From positions 25,149-89,148 of the forward strand of contig CAIUMO010000025.1 in assembly GCA_903900345.1 (NCBI GenBank): 64,000 nucleotides of DNA, given 5' to 3'. This document shows, piece after piece, positions 1 to 10,481 of this stretch. The translations under genes were made by a program, and so were the position numbers. Position 1 is the stretch's first letter. Each line of letters starts with the position of its first letter. A model generated the notes under the pieces. The model had not been told where the DNA came from. It made no database searches and saw nothing but the letters and a program-made list of their open reading frames with translations. This stretch comes from an uncultured bacterium. Lineage in GTDB: Bacteria; Patescibacteriota; Saccharimonadia; Saccharimonadales; Saccharimonadaceae.

Positions 1-2
1 TA

Positions 3-479
3 CCAACGGGAATTATCACTGCCCAGATCGATATGTTTCCAAAAACAGATATTGGGAATCTAGAACGCCAAATAATTAGCATTTTTGATGTCAATAAAAA
101 CAAAACATTAAAGAATATTGTTAGCGATTTGGTGCCGGCAGGGATGTCAAAGGGTATGTTGATATTACTTTCAGAGTATATGGATATGGAAACAAAAGTT
201 CATTCAGTGACAAAAGACAATCGAAAAAAGCTAGCTAATCTATTCAAGACTTTGCCGATTACGATTACAGGCTTAATGGGGCTGGATCGAGCTATAGTCG
301 CTGATGGCGGCTTGCCGCTAACTGAAGTCGATATGAAAACTATGCGATCAAAAAAGATAAATAACCTGTTTGTCACTGGTGACTTATTGAACATCAACAG
401 GCCATCTGGTGGCTTTTCGTTGCAACTGTGTTGGTCGACTGGTTACGTAGCTGGATCGTGCGCTGGTAAAAAAGATTAA
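3..479 (+). CDS. HI0933/BaiN-like NAD(P)/FAD-dependent oxidoreductase, C-terminal part (5' end outside window)
   Basis: Frame open to the window edge (PTGIITAQID-MFPKTD...); C-terminal motif GLDRAIVADGGLPLTEVDMKTMRSKKINNLFVTGDLLNINRPSGGFSLQLCWSTGYVAG is typical of the HI0933-like flavoprotein family. Confidence 0.8.
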   Translation, partial: PTGIITAQIDMFPKTDIGNLERQIISIFDVNKNKTLKNIVSDLVPAGMSKGMLILLSEYMDMETKVHSVTKDNRKKLANLFKTLPITITGLMGLDRAIVADGGLPLTEVDMKTMRSKKINNLFVTGDLLNINRPSGGFSLQLCWSTGYVAGSCAGKKD

Positions 480-523
480 TAGCAGCTCCGTATAAATTAC
501 TCTATTGTTGTGAGCCAAGAAAG

Positions 524-556
524 AAGCTGAAGATCTTTATGAATCTCAGCTTTTTT
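524..556 (+). terminator. Putative Rho-independent terminator
   Basis: AAGCTGAAGAT...ATCTCAGCTTTTTT inverted repeat followed by T-run, just after the flavoprotein ORF. Confidence 0.6.
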
Positions 557-607
557 CTATGCGCTACAAGTTGAATATGAACGACAAAGCTGCGATAATC
601 ATCTCTA

Positions 608-1993
608 ATGAAGTTAAAAGGCCTGGCATCAAAGATCATAGTGACAATTCTTTATGTGTTGCCTGTTATATTCTTTACAATAGTTTATTTTTTACAAGTT
701 GTTAGTAGCGAAGATATATATCAGGGTGCGGGGCGCCCTGTATCAATTATTGTCGACGCACTAAGCGCATTTCACTGGAGTGCGCGACTTGGTGATATGT
801 ATGCATGGTCTGTTATAAACTTCTTTGATTATAAGTATTCATTCGGGGTAGATACATTTTTTCGTCTATTTGATGTAATTCTTGTTTTTGGAATATTCTT
901 CATTATGACAAGCATTATTTTGGGGCGTAGACCCAAGTGGCAGATTAAGGATGCGCTATTATTTTGTGTTTCATTTTTGGCTGTATTCCTGTCGCCCTAT
1001 AGCCGACCAATAATGAGTAGTTTCTCGCAAATACATAACTATTTACCTATTGCGTTACTGTCGCTACTTTTCCTTTTGCCTTTCGCAAGGCAACTGCGCG
1101 GACATCTATTGCCAAGGAGCCGTATTAATAAAATATTAATGCTGATTGTCGGGTTCTTGTTTGGATTCTCATCGAACGTAACTCCAGTGACCTTTTTGAT
1201 AACGGCAGGGCTAGTAGTTTTATATGAGAGGTTTATTAAGGAAAGGAAGACTCAGCTTAAGGATATATTTACTTCATGGCAGTTTTTCGCACTCATTGGT
1301 ATATTTTTAGCTCTTGTGGTTATGTATGTAATGGGCTCTGGTGTTTCGTCGTATACGCACGGATATGACAGTGGCTATGTCTCAATCAGCGACCTTATTG
1401 TTCACCCTGGCAGCAAAGGAGTCGTGGTACTTGGTAATATAGTGCATAACTTTCAGTCCGTTGTGCCTATGATTTTGCTAATGAGCTTTGCTACATTATT
1501 TGAGTATGTTATATATCGAAAGACGCTTATGCCAAGGCGTCAGGAGTTAGTCCCAGGAGTGAAGTTTTCGTTGATTTGTCTAGTATTTTTCTCTATCCAT
1601 ATTCTGGCAGTTTCGCAAGTCGATATATCTACAATGACTCGAATATTATTACCAGCATATATCTGTGCCGTTGTTTCTATATTATTTACCGTTAACCGTT
1701 TGGTTAATATCCTAAAGATTCACAATAAGACACTAGTACTAATCTCATTACTGACTATTTTTCTTACCTTTATCATCACGCTCGATATTGGGATAGGTAT
1801 GATTAAACATCAACAACAATCAAGCGTAGTACTAGACAGAATTAAAAATGCACAGACTGCTATAGTTTGCGTGACGCCAGCCGAGAACCCAACGGCTAAG
1901 TCGCCACTTTTAAAATACTACCAAAGAGAACTTTTTGTCACATGGGCGATGCCTGAGGTAATTTATGGCAAACAGGTAGTTTGGTGTAGATAA
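608..1993 (+). CDS. Multi-pass membrane protein of unknown function (DUF6056/glycosyltransferase-like topology)
   Basis: 461-aa ORF with many hydrophobic segments; no catalytic motif I can name with certainty. Confidence 0.6.
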   Translation: MKLKGLASKIIVTILYVLPVIFFTIVYFLQVVSSEDIYQGAGRPVSIIVDALSAFHWSARLGDMYAWSVINFFDYKYSFGVDTFFRLFDVILVFGIFFIMTSIILGRRPKWQIKDALLFCVSFLAVFLSPYSRPIMSSFSQIHNYLPIALLSLLFLLPFARQLRGHLLPRSRINKILMLIVGFLFGFSSNVTPVTFLITAGLVVLYERFIKERKTQLKDIFTSWQFFALIGIFLALVVMYVMGSGVSSYTHGYDSGYVSISDLIVHPGSKGVVVLGNIVHNFQSVVPMILLMSFATLFEYVIYRKTLMPRRQELVPGVKFSLICLVFFSIHILAVSQVDISTMTRILLPAYICAVVSILFTVNRLVNILKIHNKTLVLISLLTIFLTFIITLDIGIGMIKHQQQSSVVLDRIKNAQTAIVCVTPAENPTAKSPLLKYYQRELFVTWAMPEVIYGKQVVWCR

Positions 1994-2257
1994 AATTAGT
2001 CTCAGCTATCTATACGATAGCGTGTCTCTTTGTTAGAAAAGGCTTCGTTGAAGATTCCGCACTCTCAAATTTACACATTGAGACCTTTGGCTCCTTGTTG
2101 GTGTAAAGATTTCTGAACTTCTTCACAGTTCTTTTGAACTCTCGTCGCATGTCATGTAAACTACTCGACATCTCGATATCAACATCTGCTGACGAATCGC
2201 TGAAGTTATCAACAGTAATATCACATCGTTGTAATTTAATCAGAGTATAATTAAGGT

Positions 2258-2935
2258 GTGAATGATAACATGCTAAATGGTCTACCAACACCCAAAAGCG
2301 AAAGCGAAAGTATTGTCGCCCATTTCAGTGATGGTTTATTGATGCATTTTACAAAAGAAGAAACCATCATAAATGGAATTGATGAACCCGAGGGTGTGTA
2401 TTTAATAAAAGATGGATTTGTTAAGGCTTATTCTGTGTCAAAAGCGGGCAATGCCAATCTGTTGTTGATCCACGAAGCTGGTGAGTTTATACCTCTACCA
2501 TGGGCACTGGACGGTGCTAGGACGACCGGTCTTTATTACGAGGCGATGACCGACGTGACCGTTTTGCGCGCTTCTAAGGACAAATTACGAGCAGCAATGG
2601 GTAGCAACAGTTGGCTGTCTCAGGAAATATTTAAACAAGCAGTTAGTATATTAGCGGTGTATTCTAATAGAATTCAAACGCTTGAATTCCGAACCGCACG
2701 CGGAAGAGTGATTTCCGAACTATTAAATTATGCCGAAAGATTTGGAAAGCTTGTGGGGGATAAGGTTGTTATTAACGCTCCTATTACCCAGCAAGATATC
2801 GCCGATTCAATTAATATGACCCGCGAAACTGCCAACATAGCTCTTGGACTACTTTTTGAACAAGGTCTAGTTGGCCAAGATGAGCATTTATTTACGATTC
2901 TAGATTTACCAGGACTACAAGCCGCATTAAGTTAG
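2258..2935 (+). CDS. Crp/Fnr-family transcriptional regulator
   Basis: cNMP-binding-like N-terminus (EPEGVYLIKDGFVKAYSVSKAG) and C-terminal HTH (TQQDIADSINMTRETANIALGLL). Confidence 0.85.
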   Translation: MNDNMLNGLPTPKSESESIVAHFSDGLLMHFTKEETIINGIDEPEGVYLIKDGFVKAYSVSKAGNANLLLIHEAGEFIPLPWALDGARTTGLYYEAMTDVTVLRASKDKLRAAMGSNSWLSQEIFKQAVSILAVYSNRIQTLEFRTARGRVISELLNYAERFGKLVGDKVVINAPITQQDIADSINMTRETANIALGLLFEQGLVGQDEHLFTILDLPGLQAALS

Positions 2936-3150
2936 AATTGTCAGTCTTTGCTATGATTTGATTTCAAAACTAACGATATATAAGTTCGATAGGCTTTTAT
3001 CTGGTCATCACGATTAGCTAATTGATAGTACAACACGTATGATTTGTGCATAATGCCGAACATGAAATATCGGCACCAACGATAGAGGGTGAAAAAGAAA
3101 CGGTCCGACAATTTATTTAACTTGAATCTGAGAATAAACAAATTACCCGA

Positions 3151-3471
3151 ATGATATCGGTCGACAATAAAACAATTGGTGCCGTGTGGATTGAACTATA
3201 TCACAATCACAGCGTTCAGCTGCCAAGCGTTCATATTATTATCGGTAATCCAGAATATCGCGGAAAGGGTATTGGTGCGTCGGTAATGAAATCAACTATT
3301 GATTATACAGATAAAGTTCTTGGATATCAGACTGTATATTCTAGACACCTAGTTAATAACCAAGCGATTGCGGCTGTTAATAAGACTCTTGGGTTTAAAG
3401 ACGATGGCGCATCGTATACCGACGATAATGGGCTAGTTTGGCAAAACGTAAAGCTTAATCAGTTGCTATAA
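3151..3471 (+). CDS. GNAT-family N-acetyltransferase, short; possibly 5'-truncated by an upstream in-frame TAA
   Basis: NPEYRGKGIGASVMKSTIDY acetyl-CoA-binding motif; GNAT-like coding continues upstream but is interrupted by TAA at 3118-3120. Confidence 0.65.
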   Translation: MISVDNKTIGAVWIELYHNHSVQLPSVHIIIGNPEYRGKGIGASVMKSTIDYTDKVLGYQTVYSRHLVNNQAIAAVNKTLGFKDDGASYTDDNGLVWQNVKLNQLL

Positions 3472-3479
3472 TAGACTGT

Positions 3480-4031
3480 ATGAAACGTATAGTCTTAGTA
3501 ACTGGAAATAGTAGAAAACTAGGCGAAGCAAAGGCTGCGCTAGTTGATTTTGATATAGAAGTTGAGAATAGACAATTTGATATCGATGAGATTCAAAGTC
3601 ATGATGTGATGGCAATTGCAAAAGATAAAGCATCAAAAGCCTTTAAGCTAGTTGGTGAGTCAGTGGTTGTAACTGATACTTCATGGGATATACCAGCGCT
3701 ACGTGGGTTTCCTGGTGGATACATGAAAGATGTTGCAGATTGGTTTGATGCAATCGATTTCATTAATTTATTAAATGGTCACGAAGATAAGAGTATTAGT
3801 TTTACTGAGACAATTGTTTATCAAGACGATAAACAAACTAAAATATTTAGTCAAAAGTTTATAGGCAAAATTGCAGATAAGCCACGTGGTTCTGGCAATT
3901 CAATCGAACAGTTAGCCGAATTTGACGGCTTTACAATCGGCGAACGCCAACAGCAAGGACGATTTAGTCATGATCCCAAAGATTACGTTTGGTATCAGTT
4001 TGGACAGTGGTTTACGTCAGCTTTGCTATAA
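3480..4031 (+). CDS. Non-canonical purine NTP pyrophosphatase (RdgB/HAM1 family)
   Basis: N-terminal VTGNSRKLGEAK, VVVTDTSWDIPALRGFPGGYMK, DGFTIGE. Confidence 0.85.
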   Translation: MKRIVLVTGNSRKLGEAKAALVDFDIEVENRQFDIDEIQSHDVMAIAKDKASKAFKLVGESVVVTDTSWDIPALRGFPGGYMKDVADWFDAIDFINLLNGHEDKSISFTETIVYQDDKQTKIFSQKFIGKIADKPRGSGNSIEQLAEFDGFTIGERQQQGRFSHDPKDYVWYQFGQWFTSALL

Positions 4032-4038
4032 TGACCAC

Positions 4039-5064
4039 ATGGAACAGATGCAAGTTATAATCGACAACGGCATATCATCAACAGGGCTTCGGGCTGCGGC
4101 TGATGAATTAGGCTGTTTGGTTGCGGAATTACAGGTCAAATCTGTCAGTGGCGGTTATTCACTCAACCGTCGATCATTAGTCAGCTGTGGCGACAGATGG
4201 ATATTCGTCAAAGAGGTCGATCATGGTCTGCTAAATAGTGATGGCGTCGAAGAGTTGGGTTGGTTAAACAAAGATTATGAATGCGTTAATCATCTAAAAC
4301 AATCAATTCCTGAACTGGTGCCAGAATGGGAAAAATTAGTTGCTGATGGCCATGTGTTGCTGATGCCAAGTTACCAAATAACAGATGGTTGGCAGTGGCA
4401 ATTTCCATCAGACCCAGATGAGCAAAAGGTCTATATTCAGGCAGTGGTAGATGCGACCAAAAAACTTGAATCAGTTAAGTTTGATCAAGATGTGATTGAT
4501 AGGTTAAACCTGCATCCGTATTTTAGAGATAAGCTGGCAATTGATGGTGGCTTGAAACTAATTATTGGAAACGCCGAGATTCGTAACCAGTTGGATGAAA
4601 AGTACGCTGCTATGGCGCAAGATGATTCATTGATATTATTACGACCTGCAATTATTAAAATGCAGGCTTTATTGAAGGATGAAAGATTATTAGCCGAATT
4701 ATCTATTAAGGCATCGGCGCTGATTAATCAGCCGAATGATTGTTTTGGACATTGTGATGTTCGTAGTGATAATATTGCTTTCAGCTCATCAACGGGACAG
4801 ATAAAGTTCGTCGATTGGAATTGGGCGTCGTATATATCGGCTGGTTTTGGAGCGACTGAATTTTTGGTAGATATGGCTAGGCGGGGTGTTGACGTTAAGC
4901 CATGGGCTAATTACTTAAATGTTGAATTACTAGCTGCGGTTGTGGGGTTTTATACAAAAAGATGCCTGCAAGATCCGCTAGCGCCAGGTAATACATTGCG
5001 TGACGTTCAAGCTCAGTCGGCGGCCGTCGCATTAGATTTGTATTATATGGCTGTTAGTCATTAA
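4039..5064 (+). CDS. Aminoglycoside phosphotransferase (APH)-family kinase-like protein
   Basis: FGHCDVRSDNIAF catalytic loop and KFVDWNWA motif; start chosen at ATG 4039 rather than 3922, which overlaps the upstream gene. Confidence 0.75.
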   Translation: MEQMQVIIDNGISSTGLRAAADELGCLVAELQVKSVSGGYSLNRRSLVSCGDRWIFVKEVDHGLLNSDGVEELGWLNKDYECVNHLKQSIPELVPEWEKLVADGHVLLMPSYQITDGWQWQFPSDPDEQKVYIQAVVDATKKLESVKFDQDVIDRLNLHPYFRDKLAIDGGLKLIIGNAEIRNQLDEKYAAMAQDDSLILLRPAIIKMQALLKDERLLAELSIKASALINQPNDCFGHCDVRSDNIAFSSSTGQIKFVDWNWASYISAGFGATEFLVDMARRGVDVKPWANYLNVELLAAVVGFYTKRCLQDPLAPGNTLRDVQAQSAAVALDLYYMAVSH

Positions 5065-5086
5065 ATTTAGGCAAAGGAGGTAATTA

Positions 5087-5461
5087 ATGAGAAATTATAT
5101 TGCTGCAAACGTTGATGAATATATTGCCAGTGCTGAACCGGCAGCTGGTCCGCTACTAAAATCTCTTCGCGAATTAGTAAAATTAACAATTCCCAAGACC
5201 GAAGAAGGGATTAGTTGGGGTGTGCCGTTTTATAAATATCATGGCCTGTTGGCTGGCTTTTCGGTTTTTACAAGTCATGTTAGTTTTGGTCTAGCCTTTG
5301 CATTGGACGATGAAATTCGTGTCAAATTAGCAGAAAAAGGTTATAAAACTGGTAGCAAAACTATCCAAATCAAATTCGATCAATCGTTGCCGACTGTCGA
5401 AATAAAACAGATTCTAATCGCTCGTGCCAAAATTAATGAAGCCAAAAAAGTTATCAAATAG
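5087..5461 (+). CDS. DUF1801 (YdhG-like) domain protein
   Basis: Good RBS (aaaggaggtaatt); GISWGVPFYKYHGLLAGFSVFTSHVSFGL... typical of DUF1801. Confidence 0.7.
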   Translation: MRNYIAANVDEYIASAEPAAGPLLKSLRELVKLTIPKTEEGISWGVPFYKYHGLLAGFSVFTSHVSFGLAFALDDEIRVKLAEKGYKTGSKTIQIKFDQSLPTVEIKQILIARAKINEAKKVIK

Positions 5462-5470
5462 ACCAACAGA

Positions 5471-6454
5471 TTACTTAATAATCAATAAAATCAAAAGCAT
5501 GGCACTGATGACAAATGAAACGGCGCCACCAACTAAAAACATTGTACGAAATATCTTGGTCGAAAGTACTGCTACTTTGTCAAAATCAATTATGTCTATA
5601 GCTGTTAATAATTCATCTTTATTTTTAATCTTGCTGGAGTAGCCTATGTTGTCTGATACGAAATGTTGAGCGTATGGAAAACATACGATTTGTGAAGGTT
5701 GGTTGGTGAATAATCCAGGATACCAGGAATTAATCTGTAAATTAACTGTCGGAATATTAAGGGCTTTTTCGACTTCGCAAGGCTCAAATTTAAGTGAAAA
5801 AATATCAGCGCCGTTTTCAGATAAAACTCGACCATAACCAACCGACAGGTTGCCTTCCAGCCATAATCGCTGGTCTAGATTGGTCATTTTGCCAGATTCA
5901 ACATTGGCGTCAAATGCTAATCCGCGGCTGTTATCATCGCGTTTGATATCAACAAATAATGTACCACGGTGATTAATAGTTATGACTGATTTGCTGCTGT
6001 TGGGTGACCGTAGGCCATTTTTCTTGTCATAGCTGATAGTATCGGTGTCGTAATCAACGATTATCCAACTCAGTAGGCCTGACTTTTGATCTTCGGCGAT
6101 AATATAAAATTCAGTCCGAGCGCCCCAAAAAGCGCTGGTGTGGGCGCGAAAACAACCAAAGATGCAGTAATACTTTGGTTCGTCGGTGTCGAAAATCTTG
6201 GTTTTTACCAGCTCAAAACCATCTGGCAATAATGATTTGGCCTTGTCGATGTCGGCGATTTCATAGCATAAAAAGCTACTGTATGGTTCGACTACGAACC
6301 CCATATAGGGAATTTTGTTAGATGATGATTTGATCAATTTAGCTTGGATAAACCTGGGTAGCAAACGGTTAAATGATTGAATAAAATGTAGCGTACCAAC
6401 ACTAATTGGGTCAATTAAACGTTCGACACCTTTGGCAAAGTTATTCTGGCTCAT
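5471..6454 (-). CDS. Hypothetical protein with C-terminal TM helix; weak acetoacetate-decarboxylase-like resemblance
   Basis: 327-aa ORF, C-terminal hydrophobic segment; fold guess is weak. Confidence 0.5.
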   Translation of the reverse strand: MSQNNFAKGVERLIDPISVGTLHFIQSFNRLLPRFIQAKLIKSSSNKIPYMGFVVEPYSSFLCYEIADIDKAKSLLPDGFELVKTKIFDTDEPKYYCIFGCFRAHTSAFWGARTEFYIIAEDQKSGLLSWIIVDYDTDTISYDKKNGLRSPNSSKSVITINHRGTLFVDIKRDDNSRGLAFDANVESGKMTNLDQRLWLEGNLSVGYGRVLSENGADIFSLKFEPCEVEKALNIPTVNLQINSWYPGLFTNQPSQIVCFPYAQHFVSDNIGYSSKIKNKDELLTAIDIIDFDKVAVLSTKIFRTMFLVGGAVSFVISAMLLILLIIK

Positions 6455-6593
6455 TTTTATTTAGTCCGCCAATTATTTTAAGTGATAGGTTAATTCTATA
6501 TGAAAAGGGTAATCTTTTAAAGCTTATACTTAATTATGTAATCTAGCTTAAAAACGTTGTATAATTGTTGATATTGAAACTTGGGGGGGGATT

Positions 6594-8276
6594 GTGAAAA
6601 AAAAGACTAAGTCCAAGTCTGGGACTCAAAGCGACGAACAGTCGAACTCTTTAAAATTGGATCAACCTGATTCAAAGGCGAAATCTAAAAAGTCTATCTT
6701 AAGTGTTGTTTTACATCATAAAAGGTATTGGTTGCTACCCATTTTAATAGTTTTAATAGCCTATCTGGGCTGGTATTTATCGCAAACTTGGTTGGTCCGA
6801 ACGACTTTTTCGCAGGCCGTAACTTATCCGAAAGTTTCGGTTTTGGGCACTAATGTCGGTGATTTGAGTGCTAGTAAGCTCAACGACAAACTGACAGAAT
6901 TAAAAACTAAGTTCGAAGCCAAAAAGGTTACTTTGGTGAACGGTAAAAGCCAATGGGTTTTTGATGCTAATAAACTAGGCGCAACTGTTGATGTTAAAGC
7001 TACCAGCCAGGCAATCTTGCATCTTAATAAACTTAGTATTGTCGACAAATATCGTTTAATGACCGGTAAGATTAGTTCAGTTATAGAGCCTATACTATTA
7101 GTTGATAATGACACTTGCGTTAAAGCCTTGTCGGTTATACCATCCGTCCAAATCGAGTCCAAGGATGCCTCAGTTTATTTTGATCAGACTGCAAAAATAC
7201 AGCCAGATCAGCCAGGCAGTAAATTCAATGCTGTTTTAACCTGTCAAGAACTACCTAGGTTAATCAAAACCGAGTCGTTTACTACAAATGTTGCGTTAGA
7301 TATTATTCCGGCTAACCTCACCAAAGCTGATCTTGAATCCAAATTACCTCAAATACAGTCAATGGTTGGCAAGCCGCTATCTTTAAAGAGCGGTACCTAC
7401 CAGCTAACTCAAACGCCAGAACAGCTTTTGGCTTTGTTGGATATATCCAAGCAAGGCTCTGACGTACATGTGGATTGGTCTTCGGGTAAATTAGATACTC
7501 TTGTTAGCGGTATTGCGTCTAAAGTTAATACCTATAACAGTAGTCCGGCTCTAGGCTCTTGCCAGAAATTAGTCAGTGTTGGCGGCAATTGGTTAGATCA
7601 ATCAGCTACGAAGAAGATATTTACAAATCTTGGGACTAATAGTTCACGTAGCTATAACTTATCGGTTGTTTCGCATGAGTCCAGTGTTAGCACTATTTCG
7701 CCGGTAGCCGCCGGTAGCAAAGGTGTAATATATTTAACTTTTGATGACGGAATGACATATGGCAACCAGATTATGAATTACGCTGCTTGTTACGGCGTAA
7801 AAATTACGTTTTTCGAGATCGGTGAAAGGGCAGCTGGTACTGATGCCGCCGCTCTTCGTCGAGCAATCGCCGAAGGTCACTCTGTTCAGTCGCACGGACA
7901 TTATCATGCTATGTATGACTATGGCGCACGTAGTTACGACTGGCAATATAATGATTTAAACCAATCGATTACTGACATTATGGATATTGCTGGCGTAAGG
8001 CCAACTTATTTTCGTCCACCTGGTGGTAATCGTAGCTCAACAACTTATGACGCCGCCGGTGCTAACGGTTTGAAAGTAATTCTATGGGGTGTATCTTCTG
8101 CTGATGCAACAGTTGGGGGAATTAGCTCGGCAACTACTTGTGCCAACGTTTTGGCTGGCGCTTATCCTGGGGCTAGTGTTTTGATGCATTCTACAAAACA
8201 AAGTACCGCAAACGCTGTTCCTTGTATAATCGAAGGTCTGGCGGCTAGAGGCTACAGTATGCAGGCCTTACGTTAG
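6594..8276 (+). CDS. Membrane-anchored polysaccharide deacetylase (NodB) with VanW/YoaR-type PG-binding-like N-terminal repeats
   Basis: N-terminal TM; two repeats like GTNVGDLSASKLNDKLTELKTKF...; C-terminal NodB motifs TFDDGMTYGN, HSVQSHGHYH, RPPGGNRS. Confidence 0.85.
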   Translation: MKKKTKSKSGTQSDEQSNSLKLDQPDSKAKSKKSILSVVLHHKRYWLLPILIVLIAYLGWYLSQTWLVRTTFSQAVTYPKVSVLGTNVGDLSASKLNDKLTELKTKFEAKKVTLVNGKSQWVFDANKLGATVDVKATSQAILHLNKLSIVDKYRLMTGKISSVIEPILLVDNDTCVKALSVIPSVQIESKDASVYFDQTAKIQPDQPGSKFNAVLTCQELPRLIKTESFTTNVALDIIPANLTKADLESKLPQIQSMVGKPLSLKSGTYQLTQTPEQLLALLDISKQGSDVHVDWSSGKLDTLVSGIASKVNTYNSSPALGSCQKLVSVGGNWLDQSATKKIFTNLGTNSSRSYNLSVVSHESSVSTISPVAAGSKGVIYLTFDDGMTYGNQIMNYAACYGVKITFFEIGERAAGTDAAALRRAIAEGHSVQSHGHYHAMYDYGARSYDWQYNDLNQSITDIMDIAGVRPTYFRPPGGNRSSTTYDAAGANGLKVILWGVSSADATVGGISSATTCANVLAGAYPGASVLMHSTKQSTANAVPCIIEGLAARGYSMQALR

Positions 8277-8360
8277 AGTTGGAAAAACCAAACTAAAATT
8301 CTAGAGTATTTGCAACAATCTAAAAAGCTAGACTAGGCATAAGAGTATAATTATATATAG

Positions 8361-8723
8361 ATGAAAGATCTAACTCCAGAAGAAAAGAAGGTGATTATCG
8401 ATAAGGGTACGGAAGCGCCTTTTACTGGAGAATATGTCTATACTATGGATCCTGGAGTGTATGTTTGTCGCCAATGTGGTAAGCCACTCTATCAGTCTGA
8501 AGACAAGTTTTAATCTGATTGTGGCTGGCCTAGTTTTGATGACGAGATTACTGGCGCTGTTAATAAAAGTCTAGACGCAGATGGCGTTAGAACCGAAATA
8601 GCCTGTGCCAATTGTGGTGCTCATTTGGGCCATCTATTCTTAGGTGAAAAGTTTACAGAAAAGAATGCCCGTTACTGTGTTAATTCGATATCAATGAAAT
8701 CCTCAGTAGGTTTGGGCAATTAG
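8361..8723 (+). pseudogene. msrB: Peptide-methionine (R)-S-oxide reductase interrupted by a single in-frame TAA (8511-8513)
   Basis: [62 protein letters not shown]...[35 protein letters not shown]; zinc CxxC pairs and catalytic RYCVNS retained. Confidence 0.85.
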
Positions 8724-8787
8724 CCATTTTTTGCTATAATATGAAAAGTACGATTATTCATATCTGATTAAATAAATAGGGGGTTAA

Positions 8788-10476
8788 ATGGTAAAATCAC
8801 AAGTTGTTAAAGTTCCGAAAAAGGAGTCTTTCTTTAAAAAGTGGGGACCAGTCTTTGTTCTTAGTTTGGCACTAGCAATCATTTTGATTGATGCTACGTT
8901 ATTGAATGTATCACTGGGTGTCATTATTAAATCTCTGAAGACTGACATTCAAAGCCTACAGTGGGTGATCACGGCTTATTCGTTGACGATAGCCGCCTTA
9001 ACGATTACAGGTGGTCGACTGGGCGATTTATTTGGTCGCAAAAAGATGTTTATTATTGGCGCTGCATTATTTGCTGTCGGTTCATTTATTGCTTCAATTA
9101 GTACTAATGTTGGCATGATGATTATTGGTGAATCGATTATTGAGGGTATCGGCGCGGCGTTAATGATGCCAGCAACGGCATCGATTTTAGTGTCAAAATA
9201 TAAAGGTCGTGATCGTGGCATTGCTTTTGGTATCTGGGGTGGTGTGGCCGGCGCGGCGACGGCTGTTGGCCCACTTTTGGGTGGTTATTTAACAACTAAA
9301 TTCGAATGGCAATGGGGTTTTAGGATTAATGTTGTCATTGCTTTAATCTTAATAATTGGCTCGGTCGTTATTAAAGAATATCGCGAAAAAGTTGAAAAGC
9401 CATCTTTGGACTTTGTTGGTGTCATACTGTCGTCAACTGGAATGTTGGCGTTGGTTTACGGTATTATTGAAGCTTCAACTTATGGCTGGTGGTTAGCTAA
9501 AACACCTTTCATTGCCTTTGGCCAAACTTATGGACTTTGGGGTTATTCAATTACGCCTTTTGCGATTTTTATAGGCGCACTTATATTATCGCTATTTATG
9601 ATGTGGGAAAAAAGAATCGAAAGACTTGGTAAGACACCGCTAGTGTCATTACATTTGTTTAGCAACAAGCAATATGTATCGAGTGTGACGACAACGGCTT
9701 TGTTCTCGTTAGTCCAAGCCGGTCTTATCTTTTCAGTGCCTGTGTTCTTACAGGCTGTTCGTGGTGCGACTCCTTTCGAAACAGGTTTAGCTATGCTGCC
9801 ACTATCAATCATGGCCTTTATCACTGCTCCAATTGCCGGCTATTTGTCGCATAAAATTCCGCCAAAAGTATTAGTCCAGATTGGACTAGCTTCTTTCTTG
9901 GTTGGTTACGGTGTCCTGTACCTAGTTTTGAACGTCAATACAGTGGCTAGTGATATGGTGATTCCATTTGGAATTATGGGTCTTGGTATGGGTATGATGA
10001 TGTCTTCAATTAGCAATTTGGCGTTATCGGCTGTTTCACCAGAACAATCAGGCGAGGCATCGGGTGTTAATAATACGCTGCGTCAAATCGGTTCAACTCT
10101 AGGCACGGCAGTCATTGGTGCAGTCATGTTGACGACGGTTTCAACGAGTTTAACAGCAGGCATCAATAGCAGTACGGTAATTCCTAGTGGTCTGAAACAA
10201 ACTATCAGTAAAGTAGCTTCTGCGCAGACCTCTAACGTTGAGTTTGGCAGTGGTGTGCAACTCCCAACCTCCATGCCGGCCGAAATTAAAACTGAAATTA
10301 ACACCAAGATTAAGCCGGTCGCTATCACTGACGGCAATAAACAATCCCTGGCTTATGCTATATCTTTTGGCATAGTGGCTTTGATATCTACAATTTGGTT
10401 ACCGAGTGGTACTCATGTTGAATTTGAGAAAAATTTGGCAGATAAGAAAAGTAAAATTATAAAAGCAAAGGCCTAA
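8788..10476 (+). CDS. MFS transporter, DHA2/EmrB-QacA-like (14-TMS) family
   Basis: LALAIILIDATLLNVSLGVI, GGRLGDLFGRKKMFIIG motifs; 562 aa multi-TM. Confidence 0.9.
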   Translation: MVKSQVVKVPKKESFFKKWGPVFVLSLALAIILIDATLLNVSLGVIIKSLKTDIQSLQWVITAYSLTIAALTITGGRLGDLFGRKKMFIIGAALFAVGSFIASISTNVGMMIIGESIIEGIGAALMMPATASILVSKYKGRDRGIAFGIWGGVAGAATAVGPLLGGYLTTKFEWQWGFRINVVIALILIIGSVVIKEYREKVEKPSLDFVGVILSSTGMLALVYGIIEASTYGWWLAKTPFIAFGQTYGLWGYSITPFAIFIGALILSLFMMWEKRIERLGKTPLVSLHLFSNKQYVSSVTTTALFSLVQAGLIFSVPVFLQAVRGATPFETGLAMLPLSIMAFITAPIAGYLSHKIPPKVLVQIGLASFLVGYGVLYLVLNVNTVASDMVIPFGIMGLGMGMMMSSISNLALSAVSPEQSGEASGVNNTLRQIGSTLGTAVIGAVMLTTVSTSLTAGINSSTVIPSGLKQTISKVASAQTSNVEFGSGVQLPTSMPAEIKTEINTKIKPVAITDGNKQSLAYAISFGIVALISTIWLPSGTHVEFEKNLADKKSKIIKAKA

Positions 10477-10481
10477 ATAAA

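Noticed and set aside
2010-2291. Minus-strand 93-aa ORF
   Set aside because: Overlaps the start of the Crp/Fnr gene, has no recognisable family and no convincing RBS; left unannotated although a shorter form cannot be excluded.
8361-8723. UAA reassigned to an amino acid genome-wide
   Set aside because: TAA is the ordinary stop for most genes here; the msrB case is better explained by mutation, sequencing error or local readthrough.
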